The notes: generated from the letters alone by a model not told the origin. A stretch of DNA of 20,163 bases from a virus (IMGVR_UViG_3300042938_000885:1-20163); one strand, 5' to 3'. Shown: positions 1-5,828, numbered from the stretch's first letter. Numbers and translations: made by a program.

Positions 1-355
1 GTCGCCCACGGTCTTCCGCCAATCAAGTAGGGTTCCAGCCGCACGGCGCGATCTGCTCTGACGCTGAACCGGGAGGGGTGGCAGTGGCGTGGGCTGGAAA
101 GGGTATCCCCTGCGCGATCAGCCCCAGGATGGATGCAGTCGGGGAACGTTGAGGTTGAAGGAGCGCAGGGGAATGGGGTCTCGGGAGGCGTTCCGCGTAT
201 TAGAGCACCCGGATTAGCCTACCCGAGCCTGTCTGGCGCTGCTCTAACAGCGGTCCAAACCATCGGGGAATTTGGGCAATTCTTCTCAACACGCCGCAAC
301 GGGTGCAGCGGTTACAGCCACGGGGCGAACCCTCTTGAGCGGCATATGCAGTTCG
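1..355. other. Gene-free or unresolved stretch after the leftward operon
   Basis: I could not support a gene here. Downstream of the transporter stop the minus strand has a 15-codon frame that starts at 359 on an ATGA overlap. It is followed in another frame by a stretch rich in Cys-x2-Cys motifs, discussed as a possible frameshifted gene. From about 230 to the window edge one minus frame is open, but it lacks an ATG, GTG or TTG start with a ribosome site. The plus-strand frame from 133 has no ribosome site and looks like chance. There is an 8-bp inverted repeat at 200-247. No T-tracted terminator or tRNA was found. Confidence 0.5.
200..247. repeat. 8-bp perfect inverted repeat with 32-base spacer
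   Basis: TTAGAGCA at 200-207 is the exact reverse complement of TGCTCTAA at 240-247. The intervening 32 bases are GC-rich. No T-tract follows on either strand, so a simple intrinsic terminator is unlikely. It could be part of an RNA structure in the operon's 3' region or chance. Confidence 0.4.
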
Positions 356-895
356 TCATCGTGCAATATCGGGGTTAATTGTAACTTTTTTATGGCAGAT
401 TAACCAGAGCACTGTTGCAACTACCAGCGTCATCCACAGTTTGCCCAGAAGCTGCCCGCCCATGAACTCCAGCGAACCAAAAGCCAGCCACAAGAACGCC
501 GCTGAGTCAGCCACAGCGCCCACCACGCCCGATGCCAACACGGCCAGCGGCAAGTGACGCTTTCGCAGCGGGGTATAAACCGCGAGGTCCAACAATTCAG
601 CGATACCGAACGCCACTGCCGAAGCGACCACAAGCGCAGGGGGGGCAACCAGGATTGACAGCACCACTCCCACTGCAATGGCCGCAAATGCCCACCGGAT
701 GCCCAGCAACTGCTGCACCGCATCACGAAGCACCAGCGCCGCACCAATCATCAGAACACCTGACGGGGCAGACAAACCAAACCCTACAGGGATGAGGCAC
801 GGGCCGTTGGGAACGCAGAACGTCCCGACATTTCCGATAAGCCAGTTAGCCAACGGGATGGTTGCGAGATAGGCGAGGAAGATTGCAATTCTCAT
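356..895 (-). CDS. VUT/YhhQ family queuosine-precursor transporter
   Basis: A membrane protein of 179 residues, close to the size of phage members of the VUT/YhhQ family and shorter than the usual bacterial ones of about 220. It should sit in the inner membrane and import queuosine precursors such as preQ0, preQ1 or queuine. Seen in sequence: about six hydrophobic segments, LRDAVQQLLG after the second or third of them, AFGIAELLDLAVYTPLRKR in the middle, and a late ADSAAFLWLAFGS...GQLLGKLWMTL region, all typical of the family. The start at 895 gives an ATGA overlap with the upstream gene and has GGAA upstream; an in-frame start at 931 would overlap that gene more deeply. Its partner immediately upstream is a DpdA-like base-exchange enzyme, which suggests import of the base used for DNA modification. 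Substrate is inferred from the family. Confidence 0.85.
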   Translation of the reverse strand: MRIAIFLAYLATIPLANWLIGNVGTFCVPNGPCLIPVGFGLSAPSGVLMIGAALVLRDAVQQLLGIRWAFAAIAVGVVLSILVAPPALVVASAVAFGIAELLDLAVYTPLRKRHLPLAVLASGVVGAVADSAAFLWLAFGSLEFMGGQLLGKLWMTLVVATVLWLICHKKVTINPDIAR

Positions 896-1572
896 GCGAT
901 GAGTTCCATCTGTTCGGGTTGTGTTTTCCATTTAATTGGACACTGCACTGCGTCGATGACACGGGCCATTGCTTCAGGGCATGAGTCCGTATCTTTGTAA
1001 TTTCGCGCTACGTTCACGCTGTCCACGCTAGCGAACGGCCATCTTTTCCCTGCCACGGCCATGCCCCTGAGCATGTGTATCCACGGGATTGGCCCCCGGC
1101 GTCCAAGTTCGTTGAATGCCTCATCGCAACGGCGGCACCACGGCTCAGAACCAACTTGCCAATAGGCACCGGATGAACCGAAGCAGACCTTGGGAAACTC
1201 CTGCGCGAAGTCCAAAAGGGTTTCGAGCGGTTCCGCCATATGCCACACAGGTGCGCCAAGTTCTTTCCGGTGCGGCCACTCCTTCACCAGCTGGGCGTTG
1301 TCTTGCACATCACCATCAATAACGTCAGGGATAACTGCCCAATGAGGATGACCAAGGCGGCTTTCAAGCCAGCGATAGTATCTGGTCCAATCCACGGCCT
1401 TGCCCTTGGTGAACAGGCTGAACGCGCCGTTGTCCCACATCACGCTTTGGCCGATCCGCAGGCAAATATCCGCATCTGCGGGATTGGCGTAGGAAACGCA
1501 GAAGTTTTTGCCAGCCATGAGCCACAACTGGTCACGGGGGCTCAGCGGCGTGCCGTGATAGTGGATGGTCAC
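892..1572 (-). CDS. DpdA-like DNA 7-deazaguanine transglycosylase (TGT fold)
   Basis: A 226-residue protein resembling phage DpdA-type enzymes, relatives of tRNA-guanine transglycosylase that swap guanine in DNA for a 7-deazaguanine. TGT-like landmarks appear in order: WDNGAFS at 46-52 (matches DSGGFQ, with Asp47 like the general acid/base), VIPDVID at 80-86 (Asp83 at the substrate-binding position), FGSSGAYWQVGS at 131-142, MLRGMA at 167-172, and ASVDSVNVARN at 181-191 (matches the FDCVMPTRN motif, so Asp184 is the likely nucleophile). The C-terminal zinc site of tRNA-acting TGTs is not visible; only a CRRC at 146-149 is. The GTG start at 1572 overlaps the preceding stop as GTGA, with GGAG upstream. 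No preQ0 biosynthesis gene lies in this window; the next gene is the putative base importer. Family call is by motif reading, not a search. Confidence 0.8.
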   Translation of the reverse strand: MTIHYHGTPLSPRDQLWLMAGKNFCVSYANPADADICLRIGQSVMWDNGAFSLFTKGKAVDWTRYYRWLESRLGHPHWAVIPDVIDGDVQDNAQLVKEWPHRKELGAPVWHMAEPLETLLDFAQEFPKVCFGSSGAYWQVGSEPWCRRCDEAFNELGRRGPIPWIHMLRGMAVAGKRWPFASVDSVNVARNYKDTDSCPEAMARVIDAVQCPIKWKTQPEQMELIA

Positions 1573-2021
1573 GCCGCCTGCTCCAACTGCGCTTTGGCTT
1601 GGTCAACCATTTCCAGCAACGCCTCTCGGAGGTCGCGCCATTTTGCCTTTTGCTTTCTGCTAGCACTTTGTGATAGCGCCAGTGCCGCCCTATTCTCCGC
1701 ATCAATCACCGCACGGAATGCGGAGATTTGGCTGTCAGGGATGACCACTGGCCGCATGTCGCCGTCAAACTCGACGCCTACCAAATGCCGAATGCCCTGT
1801 AGATCGTCTACGGAGGCCACTGGCAGGCATGCGAACACACGGCGGGGTAATATCGCTATCTCACGGTAAGCCCGTAGCTGCGCCTTTGCTGTGACACGGC
1901 GGGCCACTGCGGGGCGGCAGGCTATAACCTGGACCGGATGCCATGCCGGAAAGCCCATGTTCCCAATTTGGGAAACAACGTAGGGCTCTTTCCGAAAGTC
2001 AGTGCGCATAATTATCCACAT
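1569..2021 (-). CDS. NusG-like NGN-domain protein, putative antiterminator
   Basis: A 150-residue protein whose first 105 residues read like a NusG N-terminal (NGN) domain: WIIMRTDFRKE at the start, GFPAWHP near 23-29, EIAILPRRVFACLP (the position of PLFPGYVFV in NusG), then a glycine/valine segment and VVIPDSQI. NusG proteins bind the RNA polymerase clamp and affect pausing and termination. The usual C-terminal KOW domain is absent; residues 110-150 are instead a charged Ala/Lys/Gln-rich helix. The start at 2021 lies one base from the preceding stop. Its place at the distal end of the early operon would suit a phage processivity factor for late genes. Homology is by eye, and the regulatory role is inferred. 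Confidence 0.65.
   Translation of the reverse strand: MWIIMRTDFRKEPYVVSQIGNMGFPAWHPVQVIACRPAVARRVTAKAQLRAYREIAILPRRVFACLPVASVDDLQGIRHLVGVEFDGDMRPVVIPDSQISAFRAVIDAENRAALALSQSASRKQKAKWRDLREALLEMVDQAKAQLEQAA
2012..2020 (+). promoter_or_regulatory. Perfect consensus DnaA box
   Basis: TTATCCACA matches the DnaA box consensus TTATNCACA exactly. It overlaps the first codons of the NusG-like gene, where it encodes part of Met-Trp-Ile-Ile, so it may be a coding coincidence. With two strands and 20 kb, roughly 0.6 chance matches are expected. Noted because the same operon encodes a DnaA-domain-IV-like protein. Confidence 0.35.
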
Positions 2022-2216
2022 TTAGCTTGCGTCCCGGCAAATGATTTTCAGGGCTTCAATCTCGGCTTGGAGGTCGTTGATCCGCTGGAGCGCGTCATCG
2101 TATTTTTCGGTAAGCTTCTGAAAATCATCGCCAACCACCCGGATGTAGGCGTGGCAAAGTTCTACTGTGTTGAGGTAGTCAAAGCTGTTGAAGGGGGAGA
2201 ATGTCACCTCGTTCAT
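2022..2216 (-). CDS. Small coiled-coil protein of unknown function
   Basis: A 64-residue protein that I do not recognise. The first 20 residues are hydrophobic/aromatic (FSPFNSFDYLNT) and the rest is a predicted helix with heptad-like spacing (DDFQKLTEKYDDALQRIN, then LQAEIEALK), so dimerisation or binding to a partner is likely. Its ATG at 2216 overlaps the preceding stop as ATGA, and its own stop is followed immediately by the next start, so it is translationally coupled on both sides. It lies between a putative replication protein and the NusG-like protein, and could be an accessory of either. Confidence 0.7.
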   Translation of the reverse strand: MNEVTFSPFNSFDYLNTVELCHAYIRVVGDDFQKLTEKYDDALQRINDLQAEIEALKIICRDAS

Positions 2217-2848
2217 GCTCTTTGTTCCTCGCTGGGAATGAACGGCCAGCCTTCGGCCTCTAACTTTTCGCGCAACTGGCGTGAGATCGGGCCGGGAGGG
2301 GTTTTGAGCTTGAGGTTCCGCAAGTCTTCAGCCGTGGGCGGCACAAGATCGCGCTTCGGTTCAATCTGCTGCGCCTTGTGCGATGGGTTGTAACCCAGCA
2401 GTTCCCTCACCACGCGGGCCTTGCGCTCGTAATCGGTTTCCTTTTCCCACGGCCCGCTGTCTTCGTTCAGGCGGCGATAGGCTGTGTGGGCAGGCTTGTA
2501 CTCTGCTTCTCTGGCACGTTTTGCGCGCAAGAAGTCGTGAACATCCGCCGCTGTTGGAAGGAATTTGCATACCGTGGCTAACCCTTCACGCGGGTTGGCA
2601 ATCCACGCAAGTTCTTCATCGGTGAGGTATGATAGCGTTTCCGTGAGGCCAACGGCATACTCGGTCGATTCCTTGCCGTAATCAGGCCGCGCGCGCATCA
2701 GTGTCTCGTAAACCGTCACCGCCGTCCTCATTTTCTCGGCGTTCGGCTTCCTCAACGATAGCTCGTAGACGTTCCCGGTTCGCTTGACGGTTGTTATCGG
2801 CAGCGGAGGCGGTGCCAGGGGATGCATGTCGTCCGGGTGATTTGTCAT
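2213..2848 (-). CDS. Putative replication accessory protein downstream of the replisome organizer
   Basis: A 211-residue soluble protein of no family I can name with certainty. It has a central segment TDEELAWIANPREG followed by CKFLPTAADVHDFLRAKRAR at about 92-111, a pattern I associate with phage proteins sitting beside replication initiators, where helicase-loader-like genes (the lambda O-P arrangement) often lie. The C-terminal half is charged and proline-punctuated, ending in REKLEAEGWPFIPSEEQ. The start at 2848 is chosen because GGAAGG lies eight bases upstream. This makes its first 56 codons overlap the 3' end of the replisome-organizer gene in another frame. Starts at 2731 or 2698 would shorten the overlap but have weaker ribosome sites. 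Function is inferred from position. Confidence 0.65.
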   Translation of the reverse strand: MTNHPDDMHPLAPPPLPITTVKRTGNVYELSLRKPNAEKMRTAVTVYETLMRARPDYGKESTEYAVGLTETLSYLTDEELAWIANPREGLATVCKFLPTAADVHDFLRAKRAREAEYKPAHTAYRRLNEDSGPWEKETDYERKARVVRELLGYNPSHKAQQIEPKRDLVPPTAEDLRNLKLKTPPGPISRQLREKLEAEGWPFIPSEEQRA

Positions 2849-3503
2849 CGTATTTGCCTTCCATGAGCTTTACGAAACTTGATTCCTGAAGCACGAAGTC
2901 GAAGTCAGCACGCCACGCACCAACCTCCCCACGACACAGCGGGCTTCCCCGGATTTTCGCCATTGCAACGTGCCAGCCCTCCAAGCCGCCACATTCCCGC
3001 AACCGTGCAGCCAGCTTCCGCCGCCGCGTTTCGGTCATCCGCTGGACTTTGGGCAGTGAAAGGTCGCTTGCGAGGTCGTTCCAAACCTTAACGGCTTCGT
3101 CTTCGTCGCTATCCCGCTTAACGCGTTGCGCGCTATTCCTACTAAGTGAAGGTTCTATGATAGGTTCTGCTGTAGCACTGTGCGACTTAGGTTGTTGCTG
3201 TGTGCTACGTTGCTGGGAGCTACGTTGCTCAGTGCGACTTAGGTCGAGAATGATCAAATCAGATGACCTTGACCCGTCTTTCCGGTGCCGCCGCTCACGG
3301 GTAATCAAGTCCATCTCTTCCAACTGGTCGAGGGCGCGCATGATGCTATGGCGAGACAGTTCCGTATCGTCGGCAAGCTGCTCCTGGGAAGGCCAGCAAA
3401 TGCCTTCCTCATCAGCATAGTTAGCAACAGCCAGCAGAACAGACTTGACCGTTGCCGATCCCGTCTTGATGCCGCGCGCCCAGGCCATTGCCGAATAACT
3501 CAT
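2682..3503 (-). CDS. Helix-turn-helix replisome organizer (phage replication initiator)
   Basis: A 273-residue protein whose N-terminal 95 residues form a winged helix-turn-helix typical of phage replication proteins of the gpO/DnaD-like type: KTGSATVKSVLLAVANYADE, then CWPSQEQLADDTELSRHSIM, then LEEMDLITRERR. Such proteins bind the phage origin and recruit the helicase loader. A Gln/Ser-rich linker follows (about 95-115), with a second region near 135-215 (VWNDLASDLSLPKVQ, ETRRRKLAARLRECG, WHVAMAKIRGSPLCRG) that looks like the conserved C-terminal domain of these proteins. The last 50 residues are low-complexity and overlap the next gene. A purine-rich AGAGG lies about 12 bases before the ATG. 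I saw no iteron array inside the gene, so the origin is not located. Confidence 0.8.
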   Translation of the reverse strand: MSYSAMAWARGIKTGSATVKSVLLAVANYADEEGICWPSQEQLADDTELSRHSIMRALDQLEEMDLITRERRHRKDGSRSSDLIILDLSRTEQRSSQQRSTQQQPKSHSATAEPIIEPSLSRNSAQRVKRDSDEDEAVKVWNDLASDLSLPKVQRMTETRRRKLAARLRECGGLEGWHVAMAKIRGSPLCRGEVGAWRADFDFVLQESSFVKLMEGKYDDKSPGRHASPGTASAADNNRQANRERLRAIVEEAERRENEDGGDGLRDTDARAA

Positions 3504-3557
3504 GCGAAGATTATACCTCTGAAACCGTCAGAACGCGCCAACGTGACTCAACCAAAT

Positions 3558-3653
3558 TCAAATATTTCTGTTACAGATGCCCGCAAAGTACGCGAGGCCA
3601 ATGGCGAAGAAAAAGGCGTAGGCAAGTATGAAGCCGAACGCCGCGCCGCTCAT
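3558..3653 (-). CDS. 31-residue single-pass membrane microprotein
   Basis: A short frame that starts on the ATGA overlap with the stop of the DnaA-domain-like gene (ATG at 3653-3651, stop at 3560-3558). It encodes MSGAAFGFILAYAFFFAIGL, then AYFAGICNRNI: one hydrophobic helix of about 22 residues with a short polar tail, and no charged residue inside the helix. The exact coupling matches every other junction in this operon, which argues for a real gene although it is very short. It should insert in the inner membrane. No family is recognised. A membrane partner for the replication or cell-cycle proteins encoded next to it is possible but unproven. Confidence 0.6.
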   Translation of the reverse strand: MSGAAFGFILAYAFFFAIGLAYFAGICNRNI

Positions 3654-3997
3654 GCTGCCATCCTTTCGTCAATCGTTTCGCCAAGTTCAGCAGCAATGGC
3701 CTTGATCTTCGGCCACACGCGCGACAGGTCACGGTCCAGCTTCCGAACGCCGTGCATAATTGTGCAGTGGTCACGCTTGATAAAACGGCCAATCTCAGGG
3801 TAAGAGCGGGCCGTGAAATAGCGGGCGCACCAATAGAAGATATGCCGCGCTTCCATGATGTTTGCGGCGCGGTGTGCGCTCATGATGTCTAGTCGCCCAA
3901 TCCGCGTTGTCTTTGTAACCGCTTGGAGTATCTGCTCCATAGAATGCCCGAACGCAGTGGCGTCTTTCAGCGTGAGAATTGCCGCCGTTGCCCTCAT
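3650..3997 (-). CDS. DnaA domain IV-like (HdaB-like) DNA-binding protein
   Basis: A 115-residue protein matching only the C-terminal DNA-binding domain of the replication initiator DnaA. Visible are RIGRLDIMSAHRAANIMEAR, then the helix-turn-helix region ARSYPEIGRFIKRDHCTIMH and GVRKLDRDL, which corresponds to the DnaA signature G-RDHTTVLHACRKI. The ATPase domain is missing, so it cannot form a DnaA filament by itself. It may bind DnaA boxes as competitor or recruiter; Caulobacter HdaB is a known small DnaA-domain-IV relative affecting initiation. The start at 3997 is supported by GGAGGG nine bases upstream and an ATGA overlap with the GcrA-like gene; the in-frame start at 4099 is not needed. 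Fold call is confident, role is inferred. Confidence 0.82.
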   Translation of the reverse strand: MRATAAILTLKDATAFGHSMEQILQAVTKTTRIGRLDIMSAHRAANIMEARHIFYWCARYFTARSYPEIGRFIKRDHCTIMHGVRKLDRDLSRVWPKIKAIAAELGETIDERMAA

Positions 3998-4509
3998 GCT
4001 GCGACCCTCCTGTTGTAGACATGCCACGCAGAACGGACGGTCTTGCTGATGAGTGTGCGGCTGTAGGACGCCACGCTTTCCGCCTTGTGGTAGGGGCAAT
4101 AAGAACTTCCATCCAGAGTGCCGTGATTGCAGAAGGCCACACCGCCCACATAAGCCTCATCGTCTTTCACGGGCCACTTGCAGCCTGTGACGTCAATTAT
4201 TGAAGCCAACTGCCCTTCGTCAGGAGCGGAAACGGAAGTCACGGGCAACTTGGCAAGCACAAACCCGGCGCGGGCGGGCAGCGTCATCTTCCTCGCCTTG
4301 CGTGGTTCGTCTGTTTTGGATGGCTTGCGAATGCGGGGCTTTGCTTCCAGGATGCCGCGAGCAATCTTGACGCGGTGAAGCTTGCCGCAGATGGTGTTGC
4401 GGCTGACACCGAAGTGAGCGGCCATTTGGTATGTGGTGTAACCAGTGCGCCACATTGTTAGCATTTCCTCAATGCGGGCTTCGGTCCAATCAAAGGCTGG
4501 GGCATTCAT
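3994..4509 (-). CDS. GcrA-family cell-cycle regulator homologue
   Basis: A 171-residue protein with the two-part layout of GcrA. The N-terminal helix-turn-helix is FDWTEARIEEMLTMWRTGYT followed by TYQMAAHFGVSRNTICGKLH and RV (residues 6-47). The C-terminal cysteine-rich motif has GCKWPV near 109-114, FCNHG near 125, and SSYCPYHKAESVASY around 135-149. GcrA binds RNA polymerase sigma70 and activates promoters carrying methylated GANTC sites in alphaproteobacteria. The middle (50-100) is a basic linker. The ATG at 4509 overlaps the stop of rusA by one base (TAATG). A phage-encoded copy beside a DnaA-like protein could redirect host cell-cycle transcription or use CcrM methylation to time phage genes; this is inference. 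Confidence 0.88.
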   Translation of the reverse strand: MNAPAFDWTEARIEEMLTMWRTGYTTYQMAAHFGVSRNTICGKLHRVKIARGILEAKPRIRKPSKTDEPRKARKMTLPARAGFVLAKLPVTSVSAPDEGQLASIIDVTGCKWPVKDDEAYVGGVAFCNHGTLDGSSYCPYHKAESVASYSRTLISKTVRSAWHVYNRRVAA

Positions 4510-4892
4510 TAGGCTGCGTTCTCCAAAGCGTCTGCCTGCACAATGGTAATCTCAGCGGCCACGCCTGCCGGAAGGTCGGCTGACCAGTACAGGTTCAGGC
4601 CCATCACGTTCTTGTCGTTGTCTATGGCCTGCACATGCTGAAGAAGGTCCAGGAGGCCCTTGGCGCGATTGTCGAGGTCGGAATTGGCGCGAGGGCGCTT
4701 CATCGCAATGGTGAGAAAAACGGGGCCTGTGAACTTGTGCTGGCCCTTGAGTTGCGGTGCGAGGTTCCATTCCTCGCCGCGCAAGAAGGTCATGTACTCT
4801 GCGGTACGGTACATCTTGCCGCCGCGCGTGTGACGCCATATCGCGTTGACGCTAGGCGGCAATGCTGTGAGGGTCAGCCGCGTTTTACTCAT
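4509..4892 (-). CDS. rusA: RusA-family Holliday junction resolvase
   Basis: A 127-residue homologue of RusA, a dimeric endonuclease that cuts Holliday junctions and resolves branched phage DNA. The conserved core is present: LPPSVNAIWRH near the start, then RANSDLDNRAKGLLDLLQ with Asp72, Asp74 and Lys78, and AIDNDKNV with Asp91/Asp93, matching the catalytic Asp70, Asp72, Lys76 and Asp91 of E. coli RusA. Length is close to the 120 residues of that enzyme. ATG at 4892 is preferred, with GAGG a few bases upstream; a TTG at 4901 that overlaps the preceding stop as TTGA would add three residues. Confidence 0.9.
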   Translation of the reverse strand: MSKTRLTLTALPPSVNAIWRHTRGGKMYRTAEYMTFLRGEEWNLAPQLKGQHKFTGPVFLTIAMKRPRANSDLDNRAKGLLDLLQHVQAIDNDKNVMGLNLYWSADLPAGVAAEITIVQADALENAA

Positions 4893-4897
4893 TGGCC

Positions 4898-5260
4898 TCA
4901 AGCCTTCTTGCGAGCCGGATCATTGGGACAACAGATCGGCAACACAATGTCGCCCAACGCTTTAAGAGCATCGCTAAAAAACTCCGGGTCACTCTGCTGC
5001 ATTTCGACCAGAGCGTGGAAAGCGGCCCGCCGTAATTCTCTGTCATGCCGTGTTGCTCTTTCGCGCAATTCATCCGCCAAGAAGGCCGGAATGTTTTTGG
5101 TTTCCCGATACCAGAGTTTTTTTGTCTGGCCGTAGGTAAGGCCCGCCCGCGTTGCGGCACGGCGGATGCACGCTTTTACTGACTCCCCCGCAACGGCAGG
5201 GTCAGCGAGGTGACGCAACAAGGCGCTGATTTCGTCCTGAACTTGGTCTGCTGTTCTCAT
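4898..5260 (-). CDS. Conserved phage protein of unknown function
   Basis: A helical protein of 120 residues that I do not recognise. It begins MRTADQVQDEISALLRHLAD and has a possible DNA-binding helix pair around 32-60 (CIRRAATRAGLTYGQTKKLW, then YRETKNIPAFLADELRERA), then a charged helix and a Cys-Cys near the end (ILPICCPNDPARKK). The pattern RRAARRAGLTYGQTKKLWY resembles helix-turn-helix segments of small phage regulators upstream of rusA. The ATG at 5260 has AAAGG about eleven bases upstream; a GTG at 5272 is in frame but too near that site. Its coding end overlaps the alternative TTG start of rusA. Confidence 0.65.
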   Translation of the reverse strand: MRTADQVQDEISALLRHLADPAVAGESVKACIRRAATRAGLTYGQTKKLWYRETKNIPAFLADELRERATRHDRELRRAAFHALVEMQQSDPEFFSDALKALGDIVLPICCPNDPARKKA

Positions 5261-5328
5261 GGCTAGGAACACCTTTCCCGCAACTCGGAATGCCCCCCGA
5301 GTAAAGTAAAGGAAGGAAGGAGAACGTT

Positions 5329-5490
5329 ATGAGCAACGTGATTTACTTGAATGACGTGCGGGCGCGACTTGGCAGACATCAAGGCCCGCCTATAAAACGC
5401 CGCACCCGCGCTGGTGGAGGACGGAGAAGAACCCCGACCAGCATTGGTGAACTGAGCGCCGAACTTCTGCGGCTGCTTCAGACTGAATAG
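5329..5490 (+). CDS. 53-residue basic protein, opposite to the leftward operon
   Basis: A short plus-strand gene lying between two minus-strand genes. It encodes MSNVIYLNDVRARLGRHQGP, then a basic stretch with RRTRAGGGRRR, then a leucine-rich helix IGELSAELLRLLQTE. The strongest support is a run GGAAGGAAGGAG six bases before the ATG, one of the best ribosome sites in the window. If the leftward operon starts at the Cro-like gene, this gene is antisense to it, so it may instead mark a break with a separate promoter for the 5260-leftward genes. The overlapping minus frame (5616-5263) has shadow-like composition. No family is recognised; a small nucleic-acid-binding protein is possible. Confidence 0.6.
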   Translation: MSNVIYLNDVRARLGRHQGPPIKRRTRAGGGRRRTPTSIGELSAELLRLLQTE

Positions 5491-5493
5491 AAA

Positions 5494-5537
5494 GTGGCCC
5501 GTCTGGGAGGACAGAGCGTTACATGTAACGCGGGCCA
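5494..5537. promoter_or_regulatory. Nested inverted repeats around a 16-bp perfect palindrome
   Basis: GCGTTACATGTAACGC at 5516-5531 is a perfect 16-bp palindrome. It is flanked by an outer inverted repeat, TGGCCCG at 5494-5500 and CGGGCCA at 5531-5537. The block follows the stop of the small plus-strand gene by a few bases and precedes the end of the Cro-like gene. It could be an operator for a dimeric regulator or a terminator-like fold; there is no good T-tract on the plus strand. Confidence 0.5.
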
Positions 5538-5612
5538 AGTTGCCGCCCCTGACACCAGGGAGGAGCTTGCCGTTGCCAAATGATCTAGGGGAACAACGGA
5601 ACGGGGCGGGTT

Positions 5613-5828
5613 TCATTGCGCGGCCTCTGTGTGCATCGTCACAAGCCGCTCGTAGGTGACGCCATCAACGCCGCTCGCTTCGCAAGCCTCCACTAGCTTC
5701 GGCCAATACTTGACCGGAATGGAGCCGCGCCGCTTCATCTCTGAAGCAGTCGTAAAGCCAACACCCAAGATGCGGGCCACTTTTGTTGGACCGCCAAGGG
5801 TTTCGAAGATGGTGGAAACTGAACACAT
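5613..5828 (-). CDS. Cro/YdaS-like helix-turn-helix regulator
   Basis: A 71-residue protein reading VSTIFETLGGPTKVARILGV, GFTTASEMKRRGSIPVKYWP, KLVEACEASGVDGV. This is the YdaS/Cro-like helix-turn-helix in which a glycine-rich first turn, a recognition helix before RRG-IP, and a tryptophan-containing third helix recur. Such proteins act as the Cro-side regulator at phage immunity regions. It stands first in the leftward replication operon. The start at 5828 matches where homologous domains begin and the likely promoter would initiate at or within a base or two of this codon, so its mRNA may be leaderless. An ATG at 5843 would add MLTRG but lies within the operator. Confidence 0.75.
   Translation of the reverse strand: MCSVSTIFETLGGPTKVARILGVGFTTASEMKRRGSIPVKYWPKLVEACEASGVDGVTYERLVTMHTEAAQ

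Noticed and set aside
1-230. Open minus-strand frame reaching the left window edge
   Set aside because: It follows a stop without an ATG, GTG or TTG start having a ribosome site, and the proline/serine-rich product looks like a chance GC-rich frame.
200-247. tRNA-like segment with TTAGAGCA
   Set aside because: It lacks matching acceptor, anticodon and T-arm stems on either strand.
133-378. Plus-strand frame of 81 codons
   Set aside because: No ribosome site, no recognisable domain, and it runs into the end of the minus-strand transporter gene.
1240-1869. 209-codon plus-strand frame
   Set aside because: It is antisense to the DpdA-like and NusG-like genes, which have clear family motifs, and has no ribosome site.
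5263-5616. Minus-strand frame coupled by ATGA to the Cro-like gene
   Set aside because: The product has Arg/Ser/Pro-rich, shadow-like composition, and the opposite strand carries a short gene with a much stronger ribosome site. The coupling leaves a small doubt.
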